Made by a program: the position numbers and the translations under genes. The notes under the pieces are model-generated. The model made no database searches. It was given only the letters and a program-made list of their open reading frames with translations, and was not told where the DNA came from. Positions 1 to 5,605 of a DNA stretch of 10,242 nt are shown here, piece by piece. Source of the DNA: CAZNPW01 sp964575185 (GTDB lineage: Bacteria > Pseudomonadota > Alphaproteobacteria > Rhodobacterales > Rhodobacteraceae); NCBI GenBank assembly GCA_964575185.1, contig CAZNPW010000083.1:1-10242 (forward strand), read 5' to 3'. Positions within the stretch are counted from its first letter, which is position 1. Every line of letters starts with the position of its first letter.

Positions 1-68
1 GCGGGGGCCTCGGCGGCCGGGGCCTCGGCCGTCGCGGCGGCGGGGGCCTCGGGGGCGGCGGGGGCCTC
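1..68. repeat. GC-rich imperfect repeat coding the Ala/Pro/Glu tail of visible nuoL
   Basis: The 11-mer GCGGGGGCCTC occurs exactly at 1-11, 40-50 and 58-68, with related GGCCTCGGCC units between. On the minus strand this codes runs such as EAPAAPEAPAAATAEAPAAE. It looks like a slippage-generated array inside a solvent loop of NuoL and may continue beyond the edge. Confidence 0.65.
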
Positions 69-1715
69 GGCCGCGGCCACGTCGGCGGCCGCGCCCCCCT
101 CGCCCTCGGCCTGCTCGACCGCGGCGGGCATCCCGAACCAGGCGCGGAGCTGGTCTTCCTTGCCGAAGAAGACGTTGTACCAGACCATTCCGGCGAAGAC
201 CGAGCCGATCGCCAGCACGCCGAGCGGCACCAGCATCACGGCGGGGGATTCGTGCGGCGTGTGGTCGCCGTGGGGGGCCGTGCCCTCGTGCGCGCCGCCG
301 TCGTGCTGGGCGGGGTGGCCGTGGTGCGGGTCGTCCCGGTGCGCCTGCGCGCGGCTGGTGCCGAAGAAGGTCAGGAACATCAGCCGCCAGGAATAGAAGC
401 TCGTCATCGCCGCGGCGATCACGAGAAGCCAGAAGGCGTAGCGGTTGCCCGCATAGGCGACCTCGACCACCGCGTCCTTCGACAAAAACCCCGCAAATCC
501 GATGGTGGTCAGCGGGATGCCCACCCCGGTGATCGCGAGCGTCCCGATCAGCATCGCGCCGAAGGTATACGGCAGGTGCTTCCTGAGGCCGCCGTAGTTC
601 CGCATGTCCTGCTCGTGATGCGTGGCGTGGATCACCGATCCGGCGCCGAGGAACAGCATCGCCTTGAAGAACGCATGCGTGAAGAGGTGGAACATCGCGA
701 CCGAATAGGCCCCGAGGCCCGCCGCCACGAACATGTAGCCGAGCTGCGAGCAGGTGGAATAGGCGATCACGCGCTTGATGTCGTTCTGCACCAGGCCGAC
801 GGTGGCCGCGAAGAACGCCGTCGTCGCCCCGATCACCGTCACGAAGGCCATCGCCTGCGGCGCATACTCCAGGATCGGCGACATCCGCGCGACAAGAAAC
901 ACCCCCGCCGTCACCATCGTCGCCGCATGGATCAGCGCCGACACCGGCGTCGGCCCCTCCATCGCGTCGGGCAGCCAGGTGTGCAGGAAAAGCTGCGCCG
1001 ATTTCCCCGCCGCGCCGATGAACAGCAGGACCGCGATCAGGTTGGCCGCGTTCCACTGCGTCCAGAGGAACGTCACCTCGGTCTGCGCCAGCGCGGGACC
1101 GGCGGCGAAGATGTCGTCGAAGCGGATCGAATCGGTCAGGAAGAAGATCGCGAAGATGCCGAGGAGGAAGCCGAAATCCCCCACGCGGTTGACGACGAAG
1201 GCCTTGATCGCCGCCGCGTTGGCGGAGGGCTTGCGGTAGTAGAACCCGATCAGCAGGTAGGAGGCGACGCCGACGCCTTCCCACCCGAAGAAGAGCTGCA
1301 AAAGGTTGTCGGCCGTCACCAGCATCAGCATGGCGAAGGTGAAGAACGACAGATACGCGAAGAAGCGCGCCCGGTAGTGCTCGCCGTCCTTCCAGTTGTC
1401 GTCGTGCGCCATGTAGCCGAAGGAATAGAGGTGCACGAGCGCCGAGACGGTCGTGATGACGACCAGCATGATCGCCGTCAGCCGGTCGAGCCGGATCGCC
1501 CATTCGGCGAACAGGCTCCCGCTCTCGATCCAGCGCATGATGACGACCTGGGTCATGACCCCGTCATGCGTCAGGAACACGACCCAGGACAGGAGTGCTG
1601 CGAGGAACAGCAGGCCCGTCGCGATGACCTGCCCCGCGAACTCGCCGATGGCGCGCCACAGGAACCCGCAGACCAGGGCACCGACCAGCGGCGCGAAGAG
1701 GATGATCGTGGTCAT
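1..1715 (-). CDS. nuoL: NADH-quinone oxidoreductase subunit L (partial, C-terminus outside window)
   Basis: NuoL is the distal antiporter-like proton-pumping subunit. The visible 571 residues begin MTTIILFAPLVGALVCGFLW and run off the left edge. Key charged residues are in place: Glu146 in FFGWEGVGVASYLLIGFYYR (E. coli Glu144) and Lys238 in GAAGKSAQLFLHTWLPDAME (E. coli Lys229), followed by GPTPVSALIHAATMVTAGVF. The broken-helix region GLVQNDIKRVIAYSTCSQLG is at about 300-320. A histidine-rich loop (about 456-488, nine His) separates two late helices. After the helix ending MVWYNVFFGKEDQLRAWFGM, from about residue 529, an Ala/Pro/Glu-rich low-complexity segment reaches the edge. The missing part should hold the long lateral helix and last membrane helix (alphaproteobacterial NuoL is about 700 residues). 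The ribosome binding site AAGGG lies in the end of nuoK. Confidence 0.97.
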   Translation of the reverse strand, partial: MTTIILFAPLVGALVCGFLWRAIGEFAGQVIATGLLFLAALLSWVVFLTHDGVMTQVVIMRWIESGSLFAEWAIRLDRLTAIMLVVITTVSALVHLYSFGYMAHDDNWKDGEHYRARFFAYLSFFTFAMLMLVTADNLLQLFFGWEGVGVASYLLIGFYYRKPSANAAAIKAFVVNRVGDFGFLLGIFAIFFLTDSIRFDDIFAAGPALAQTEVTFLWTQWNAANLIAVLLFIGAAGKSAQLFLHTWLPDAMEGPTPVSALIHAATMVTAGVFLVARMSPILEYAPQAMAFVTVIGATTAFFAATVGLVQNDIKRVIAYSTCSQLGYMFVAAGLGAYSVAMFHLFTHAFFKAMLFLGAGSVIHATHHEQDMRNYGGLRKHLPYTFGAMLIGTLAITGVGIPLTTIGFAGFLSKDAVVEVAYAGNRYAFWLLVIAAAMTSFYSWRLMFLTFFGTSRAQAHRDDPHHGHPAQHDGGAHEGTAPHGDHTPHESPAVMLVPLGVLAIGSVFAGMVWYNVFFGKEDQLRAWFGMPAAVEQAEGEGGAAADVAAAEAPAAPEAPAAATAEAPAAEAP

Positions 1716-1716
1716 G

Positions 1717-2028
1717 TCAGCCCTTCATCACGTTCGCGTCTTCCACGTCGATCGTCCCCCGGGTGCGGAAGAAGGTGACGAGGACCGCAAGCCCGATCGC
1801 CGCCTCCGCCGCCGCGACCGTCAGGACGAACATGGTGAACACCTGGCCGACCAGATCGCCGAGGAAGGAGGAGAAGGCCACGAGGTTGATGTTGACGGCG
1901 AGCAGCATGAGCTCGATCGACATCAGGATGACGATCACGTTCTTCCGGTTCAGGAAGATGCCGAAGATCCCGATGACGAACAGCGCCGCCGCCACCGTCA
2001 GGAAATGTTCAAGGCCGACTGCCACCAT
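1717..2028 (-). CDS. nuoK: NADH-quinone oxidoreductase subunit K
   Basis: NuoK is the small three-helix membrane subunit (103 residues here), homologous to MrpC, which contributes to a proton channel. Its two key membrane glutamates are present: Glu39 in MSIELMLLAVNINLVAFSSF and Glu75 in TVAAAEAAIGLAVLV, corresponding to E. coli Glu36 and Glu72. The cytoplasmic loop FLNRKNVIVI and the C-terminus RGTIDVEDANVMKG are typical. The start ATG at 2028 is preceded by GAGGGA (2034-2039) five bases upstream. Unlike most genes here, nuoK follows a 165-base non-coding stretch. The stop is one base from the nuoL start (TGACATG), and AAGGG at its own end serves as the nuoL ribosome binding site. Confidence 0.98.
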   Translation of the reverse strand: MVAVGLEHFLTVAAALFVIGIFGIFLNRKNVIVILMSIELMLLAVNINLVAFSSFLGDLVGQVFTMFVLTVAAAEAAIGLAVLVTFFRTRGTIDVEDANVMKG

Positions 2029-2066
2029 CTTGGTCCCTCGTCCGGTCGCCCGGTTCTTCCTGCCGG

Positions 2067-2089
2067 AGGATGGGCAGATTGCCCATCCT
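2067..2089. repeat. REP-like palindrome upstream of nuoK
   Basis: AGGATGGGCA (2067-2076) and TGCCCATCCT (2080-2089) are perfect 10-bp inverted arms around GAT. After one mismatch the pairing resumes for three more bases (CCG 2063-2065 with CGG 2091-2093). The core 'GGATGGGCA...TGCCCATCC' is a widespread intergenic palindrome type in proteobacteria (recollection). A T-run follows at 2096-2100 on the plus strand only, so it cannot act as an intrinsic terminator for nuo transcription, which reads the other way. It sits 27 bases before the nuoK ribosome binding site. Confidence 0.8.
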
Positions 2090-2104
2090 ACGGACTTTTT
2101 GTGC

Positions 2105-2117
2105 CCGGCTTTGCCGG
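2105..2117. repeat. small inverted repeat in the nuoJ-nuoK gap
   Basis: CCGGC (2105-2109), TTT, GCCGG (2113-2117) makes a short hairpin. On its own it would be unremarkable; it is listed because it lies between two larger palindromes. Confidence 0.5.
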
Positions 2118-2130
2118 AGGTGTCTCGCGT

Positions 2131-2180
2131 CCCGGCGCAGGCCGGGACCTCAGGCCATCGGGGCCCCGGCCTGCGCCGGG
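2131..2180. repeat. large inverted repeat in the nuoJ-nuoK gap
   Basis: Arms CCCGGCGCAGGCCGGG (2131-2146) and CCCGGCCTGCGCCGGG (2165-2180) are perfect 16-bp reverse complements separated by 18 bases. The GC-only stem resembles REP-like palindromes that I recall as scattered between genes in Rhodobacterales genomes. It has no U-run in the direction of transcription. Confidence 0.82.
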
Positions 2181-2182
2181 GC

Positions 2183-2209
2183 GGGCCAAGGCCCTAAAGG
2201 CCTTGGCCC
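2183..2209. repeat. inverted repeat spanning the nuoJ stop codon
   Basis: Arms GGGCCAAGGCC (2183-2193) and GGCCTTGGCCC (2199-2209) are exact reverse complements of 11 bases. The five-base loop (2194-2198) contains the nuoJ stop codon. In the mRNA this would be a very stable hairpin with no following U-run, so it is more likely an RNA stability or processing element than a rho-independent terminator. Confidence 0.8.
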
Positions 2210-2808
2210 GGCTTCACGTCGCGCAACTCCATCGCCGTCGCCGGGTCGCGGTACATCTGCGCCAGCACGTTCTGCCGCTTGATGTCCCGCCTATGCCGCA
2301 GCGTCAGAAGGATCGCGCCGATCATCGCGACCAGCAGGATCAGGCCCGCCATCTGGAACAACAGGATGTAGCGGTCGTAGATGAGGAGGCCGAGGGCGCG
2401 GGTGTTCTCGATCTCGGTCGGCTCCGGCGTCACGGCCTGGCGCAATCCCAGGGCGCCGTCCGCCGTGACCCAGGCGCCCACCCCCAGCGCGATCTGCATC
2501 AGGATCACCACCCCGATCAGCAGCGCCAGCGGCATGTATTTCGCCATCTCGCCCTTCAGCGCGGCGAAGTCGACGTCCAGCATCATGACCACGAACAGGA
2601 ACAAGACCGCCACCGCGCCGACGTAGACGATGACGAGGAGCATCGCCACGAACTCCGCCCCGAGCAGGATGAAGAGGCCCGCGGAAGAGAGGAAGGCGAG
2701 GATCAGCCACAGCACCGAATGCACCGGGTTGCGGCTGACGGTGACGAGCACGCCCGCCGTCACGGTGACGATGGCGAAGGCATAGAAGGCGTAATCTGCG
2801 ACGGTCAT
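2194..2808 (-). CDS. nuoJ: NADH-quinone oxidoreductase subunit J
   Basis: NuoJ is a membrane-arm subunit (204 residues here) near the quinone site whose helix TM3 helps link redox events to proton pumping. It begins MTVADYAFYAFAIVTVTAGV and has five hydrophobic helices. The conserved segment VIVYVGAVAVLFLFVVMMLD in the third helix includes the pi-bulge region. A long linker (about residues 118-140, TADGALGLRQAVTPEPTEIE) precedes the last helix. The basic C-terminus (RHRRDIKRQNVLAQMYRDPA) and the final KPGQGL are typical of alphaproteobacteria. The start is fixed by a four-base overlap with the CMD-like gene (ATGA) and by GAGAGG five bases upstream. The stop codon lies in the loop of a perfect 11-bp inverted repeat, the first of a set of palindromes filling the gap before nuoK. 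Confidence 0.97.
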   Translation of the reverse strand: MTVADYAFYAFAIVTVTAGVLVTVSRNPVHSVLWLILAFLSSAGLFILLGAEFVAMLLVIVYVGAVAVLFLFVVMMLDVDFAALKGEMAKYMPLALLIGVVILMQIALGVGAWVTADGALGLRQAVTPEPTEIENTRALGLLIYDRYILLFQMAGLILLVAMIGAILLTLRHRRDIKRQNVLAQMYRDPATAMELRDVKPGQGL

Positions 2809-3206
2809 GCGGACCTCTCGGCAAAGACGGATTGCGCGATCTCCAGCGCCTTCTGCATCGCGGGCAGGCCGCCGAAAAGGCTCATCTGCGCGATGACCTC
2901 GGCGATCTCGCGTTCGGTCGCCCCGGCCTCGAGCGCGTGGCGGACGGTCAGGCGGATCTGCGGCTCGCCTTGCGCGCCCAGCACGGTCAGGGCGGCGAGG
3001 GTGACGAGGAGGCGGGTCTTGGAGTCCAGGCCTTCCTTGTTGAAGGTCTTGCCGAACCACATCTCCATCACGCTGGCCGGCATGGTCGGCAGCATCGCCT
3101 CCATCGCCTTGGGGGACCAACCCTCGATGGCGGGGTTGAAGGCGCGGACCATGTCCTGCGACTGGCTGACCATCTGCGCGAAGAGTTTCTCGAAGGCGTC
3201 GGTCAT
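2805..3206 (-). CDS. carboxymuconolactone decarboxylase (CMD)-like protein without cysteines
   Basis: This gene encodes 133 residues in the AhpD-like helical superfamily. The core is LDSKTRLLVTLAALTVLGAQ (60-79), then GEPQIRLTVRHALEAGATER (80-99) and EIAEVIAQMSLFGGLPAMQKA. This matches the usual CMD pattern of an Ala-rich helix, a Glu, a His (His90) and EIxEv (Glu100 on). There is not a single cysteine in the protein, so the AhpD-type CxxC redox pair is absent and peroxidase-partner activity is unlikely. The N-terminal 55 residues (MTDAFEKLFAQMVSQSQDMV, then MWFGKTFNKEGL) are an added helical region of unknown role. It is cytosolic. Both ends overlap neighbours by four bases (coiled-coil gene and nuoJ). 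I recall CMD-like genes at this place in other Rhodobacterales nuo operons. Its substrate, if any, is unknown; it may be structural or an assembly aid. Confidence 0.88.
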   Translation of the reverse strand: MTDAFEKLFAQMVSQSQDMVRAFNPAIEGWSPKAMEAMLPTMPASVMEMWFGKTFNKEGLDSKTRLLVTLAALTVLGAQGEPQIRLTVRHALEAGATEREIAEVIAQMSLFGGLPAMQKALEIAQSVFAERSA

Positions 3207-3445
3207 GGGCGTGTCTCGAGCTTTTCGACCCGTGCCTCGAGGTGATGGGTGTGGGTGGCGAGCAAGCGGATCATCATGGTCAGGCCGTCGATGCGACCGT
3301 TGACCTCGGCCAGGCCATCGCTGACCTCTCCGCGCAGCGACGCCATGTCCGCCCGGATCGAACCGATCTCGCCGCGCATATCGGCGATTTCTCCCCGCAT
3401 CTCGCGAAGCTGCACAAGGATCAGGTTTGCGACATTGTCGTTCAT
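3203..3445 (-). CDS. small coiled-coil protein downstream of nuoI (paralogue 2)
   Basis: This gene encodes 80 residues, all predicted helical and cysteine-free, with no signal peptide. The head MNDNVANLILVQLREMRGEI matches the 76-residue protein encoded just upstream of nuoI. The middle contains a near-repeat of a seven-residue unit (MRGEIAD, MRGEIGS, IRADMAS, LRGEVSD), a classic heptad pattern for a parallel coiled coil. The C-terminal part (LTMMIRLLATHTHHLEARVE) mirrors the other protein's second helix, with a local HTHH cluster. Both ends overlap neighbours by four bases: the start with the nuoI stop (ATGA) and the stop with the start of the CMD-like gene (ATGA). There is no clear ribosome binding site of its own (CGCGCCTTACCG precedes the ATG), so it is probably translated by coupling. 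The function is unknown. Confidence 0.82.
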   Translation of the reverse strand: MNDNVANLILVQLREMRGEIADMRGEIGSIRADMASLRGEVSDGLAEVNGRIDGLTMMIRLLATHTHHLEARVEKLETRP

Positions 3446-3939
3446 CGGTAAGGCGCGTCCATCTCGAGGTTCCGCGCGATCTCGGCCTCCCAGCGCTCGC
3501 CGTTCGCCAGCAGCTTGTCCTTGGTGTAGAACAGCTCCTCGCGCGTTTCGGTGGAGAACTCGAAGTTCGGGCCTTCCACGATCGCGTCGACCGGGCAGGC
3601 CTCCTGGCAGAAGCCGCAGTAGATGCACTTCGTCATGTCGATGTCGTAGCGGGTGGTCCGGCGGCTGCCGTCCTCGCGCGGTTCGGCGTCGATGGTGATG
3701 GCCTGCGCCGGGCAGATCGCCTCGCAGAGCTTGCAGGCGATGCAGCGTTCCTCGCCGTTGGGGTAGCGGCGCAGGGCGTGCTCGCCGCGGAAGCGGGGGG
3801 AGAGGGGGCCCTTCTCGTGGGGGTAGTTCACGGTCGCCTTCGGGGCGAAGAAGTACTTCATGCCCAGGGCGAAGCCCTTGAAGAAGTCGGCCAGCAGGAA
3901 GTACCGGGTGGCGCGGGTCCAGTCGATCTGGGTCATCAT
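3442..3939 (-). CDS. nuoI: NADH-quinone oxidoreductase subunit I
   Basis: NuoI is the ferredoxin-like subunit (165 residues) that carries clusters N6a and N6b and passes electrons to N2 near the quinone site. An amphipathic N-terminal stretch (about residues 7-30) lies against the membrane. The two 8Fe motifs are intact: CIACKLCEAICP (Cys66, 69, 72, 76) and CIYCGFCQEACP (Cys105, 108, 111, 115). Each supplies three ligands to one cluster and one to the other. The segment between them (RYPNGEERC, then EPREDGSRRTTRYDIDMTKC) and the C-terminus (GERWEAEIARNLEMDAPYR) are typical of alphaproteobacterial and mitochondrial homologues. The start has two adjacent ATGs (3939 and 3936). The family usually begins MTQID, which favours 3936 (164 residues). 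It overlaps both neighbouring coiled-coil genes by four bases. Confidence 0.98.
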   Translation of the reverse strand: MMTQIDWTRATRYFLLADFFKGFALGMKYFFAPKATVNYPHEKGPLSPRFRGEHALRRYPNGEERCIACKLCEAICPAQAITIDAEPREDGSRRTTRYDIDMTKCIYCGFCQEACPVDAIVEGPNFEFSTETREELFYTKDKLLANGERWEAEIARNLEMDAPYR

Positions 3940-4166
3940 TCGATCCCCAACTTGGCTTCGATGTGCTCGACACGCTTGTCCAGCCCCCGGACATAGCCGC
4001 CAAGACTGATGAGAATGCCCTCGACCGACTGGATGCTGACCTCCACGTCATCGAGACGCGCGGTCAGACGCTGTTCCATGTCCGTCATGCGTCCGTCCAT
4101 CCGCTTGAGGTCTTCACGGATAAGCCGAAGCTGTTCGAGCATCAGATTGTCCACATTGTCTGCCAT
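3936..4166 (-). CDS. small coiled-coil protein upstream of nuoI (paralogue 1)
   Basis: This gene encodes 76 residues, predicted entirely alpha-helical with heptad-like spacing of hydrophobics. It has no signal peptide, no cysteine and many Arg/Lys/Glu/Asp residues. It begins MADNVDNLMLEQLRLIREDL, a head that closely matches the gene on the other side of nuoI (MNDNVANLILVQLREMRGEI). The C-terminal heptads (VRGLDKRVEHIEAKLGIE) also correspond to those of the other gene. I recall similar 'DNVxNLxLEQLRxIR' small coiled-coil proteins in alphaproteobacteria, where they are usually unannotated; I know of no proven function. The leader TGGGGGGGTAGGCGG gives a G-rich ribosome binding site. Its stop overlaps the nuoI start (ATGATGA). 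Real gene status is supported by the paralogy and the overlap. A role in NuoI translation or complex I assembly is speculation. Confidence 0.82.
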   Translation of the reverse strand: MADNVDNLMLEQLRLIREDLKRMDGRMTDMEQRLTARLDDVEVSIQSVEGILISLGGYVRGLDKRVEHIEAKLGIE

Positions 4167-4185
4167 CCGCCTACCCCCCCACCGC

Positions 4186-5211
4186 TCAGCGCGCCCAGAA
4201 CCCGCCCGCGACCTCGAACTTCGCCAGGAACGCGACGATCACGACCCAGGCGAGGCTCATTGGCAGGAAGACCTTCCAGCCGATCCGCATCAGCTGGTCG
4301 TAGCGGTAGCGGGGGACGATCGCCTTCACCATCGCGAAGAGGAAGAAGAAGAACGCCATCTTGCCCACCATCCACCACCAGCCGTCGGGCAGGAACGGGA
4401 CGGGGGACAGCCAGCCGCCGAAGAACAGGAGGCTCACCAGCGCGCACATCAGGAACATGGCGATGTATTCGCCGGCCATGAACAGAAGATACGGGGTCGA
4501 GGAGTATTCGACCATGAACCCCGCCACCAGCTCGCTCTCGGCCTCGGGCAGGTCGAAGGGAGGGCGGTTGGTCTCGGCGAGCGCGCTGATGAAGAACAGG
4601 AACACCATCGGCAGGTGCGGCAGCCAGAACCAGCCGAGCAGCCCCCAGCCCGTGTCCTGCGCCGCCACGATGCCCGAGAAGTTCATGCTGCCGGTCGAGA
4701 TGATGACCCCGATGATGATGAGGCCCAGCGACACCTCGTAGGAAATCATCTGCGCCGCCGACCGCAGGCTCCCGAGGAAGGCATACTTGGAGTTCGACGC
4801 CCAGCCGCCCATGATGACGCCGTAGACCTCGAGGCTCGACACCGCGAAGACGAACAGGATCGCCACGTTGATGTTGGCCAGCACCCAGCCGTCGTCGAAG
4901 GGGATCACCGCCCAGCCGACGACCGCCAGCACGAAGGACAGCATGGGGGCGAGGAAGAACACCGGCCGGTCGACGCCGGCGGGGACCACGATTTCCTTCA
5001 CCACGTATTTCAGCGCGTCGGCCACCGACTGCAGCAGGCCGAAGGGCCCGACCACGTTCGGCCCCCGCCGCATCTGCACCGCGGCCCAGACCTTGCGGTC
5101 GCCGTAGACGAGGAACAAAAGCGAGATCATCACGAAGGCGATGATGAGCAGCCCCTGCGCCGCGATCAGCACCAGCGTTCCGAAGGGGGTGGCGAGGAAG
5201 TCCGTCATCAT
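4186..5211 (-). CDS. nuoH: NADH-quinone oxidoreductase subunit H
   Basis: NuoH is the membrane subunit (341 residues here) that docks the peripheral arm and forms much of the quinone-binding chamber. About eight hydrophobic segments are visible. Signature stretches are DRKVWAAVQMRRGPNVVGPF (residues 38-57), ASNSKYAFLGSLRSAAQMIS (138-157) and the highly conserved acidic loop ETNRPPFDLPEAESELVAGF (213-232), which faces the quinone cavity. It ends AKFEVAGGFWAR. The length is normal for the family and there is no disruption. The first two codons are both ATG; ribosome binding site spacing favours the second (5208), which would make the protein 340 residues. Nineteen bases separate it from the coiled-coil gene downstream, including a run of seven G that forms part of that gene's leader. 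Confidence 0.98.
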   Translation of the reverse strand: MMTDFLATPFGTLVLIAAQGLLIIAFVMISLLFLVYGDRKVWAAVQMRRGPNVVGPFGLLQSVADALKYVVKEIVVPAGVDRPVFFLAPMLSFVLAVVGWAVIPFDDGWVLANINVAILFVFAVSSLEVYGVIMGGWASNSKYAFLGSLRSAAQMISYEVSLGLIIIGVIISTGSMNFSGIVAAQDTGWGLLGWFWLPHLPMVFLFFISALAETNRPPFDLPEAESELVAGFMVEYSSTPYLLFMAGEYIAMFLMCALVSLLFFGGWLSPVPFLPDGWWWMVGKMAFFFFLFAMVKAIVPRYRYDQLMRIGWKVFLPMSLAWVVIVAFLAKFEVAGGFWAR

Positions 5212-5214
5212 CAG

Positions 5215-5219
5215 TCCTT
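5215..5219 (-). promoter_or_regulatory. nuoH ribosome binding site overlapping the upstream stop codon
   Basis: The minus strand reads TGAAGGACTGATGATG. The SD-like AAGGA shares a base with the stop codon of the lipoprotein gene. It lies three bases from the first nuoH ATG (5211) and six from the second (5208), so the second ATG may be the true start. Confidence 0.6.
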
Positions 5220-5605
5220 CAGATCGTCGGGATGCCCTGGGCCGCGCAGTCCTTGACCGTCACTTCGGCGTCGATGTTGCGCAGACCCAGCGGCAGGCTG
5301 GCCGAGATGGTGTAGACAGCATCCGCCCGCCAGACGCCACCCTGCCGGTCGGTCGTCGTGCGGATATGTCGCGCAAAGCCCGCGCCGCGGATCAGCGCGT
5401 ATTGCGCGGCGGCGCAGCGGGCGTAGGCCTCGACATCGGCCGCGTCGCGCGCGCCCTGCATGGCGACGCGGAAGGACACCAGATCCCGGTCCAGCCGGAT
5501 CGTCTCGATCCCCTGGTAGACGGGCGCGAAGGCCCCCTGCGTCGGCGGCGCGACCGCCCCGCCGCAGGCCGCAAGCGTCAGGACCATGGGCGCGGCCATC
5601 CTCAT
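5219..5605 (-). CDS. small putative lipoprotein between nuoG and nuoH (lipoprotein C)
   Basis: This gene encodes 128 residues from an ATG that overlaps the nuoG stop (ATGA). The N-terminus MRMAAPMVLTLAAC has lipobox LAAC with Cys14 as the predicted lipidated residue. A short Ala/Pro linker (about 15-27) precedes a domain with YQGIETIRLDRDLVSFRVAM, DAADVEAYARCAAAQYALIRGAGF and VWRADAVYTISASLPLG. Cys64 and Cys120 could pair in the periplasm. The layout of a beta-strand pair, a helix carrying an invariant-looking 'ARCAAAQYALIRGAGF' and further strands is reminiscent of small proteobacterial lipoproteins of the CC0125/CC1285 type, but this is a weak impression. It ends seven bases before nuoH, and its stop codon is fused to the nuoH ribosome binding site. 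The function is unknown. Confidence 0.78.
   Translation of the reverse strand: MRMAAPMVLTLAACGGAVAPPTQGAFAPVYQGIETIRLDRDLVSFRVAMQGARDAADVEAYARCAAAQYALIRGAGFARHIRTTTDRQGGVWRADAVYTISASLPLGLRNIDAEVTVKDCAAQGIPTI

Noticed and set aside
252..1778. Long plus-strand open frame of 508 codons antisense to nuoL
   Set aside because: Its translation is Arg/His/Glu/Asp-rich low-complexity sequence typical of the antisense of GC-rich membrane-protein genes, and the opposite strand is unmistakably nuoL.
2063..2100. Rho-independent terminator (hairpin followed by TTTTT)
   Set aside because: The T-run follows the stem only on the plus strand, where there is no gene to terminate; nuo genes read the other way.
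1453..3303. Plus-strand open frame of 616 codons crossing nuoK, nuoJ and the palindromic gap
   Set aside because: It spans several real minus-strand genes and a non-coding palindrome region, has no recognisable domain, and is an artefact of high GC.
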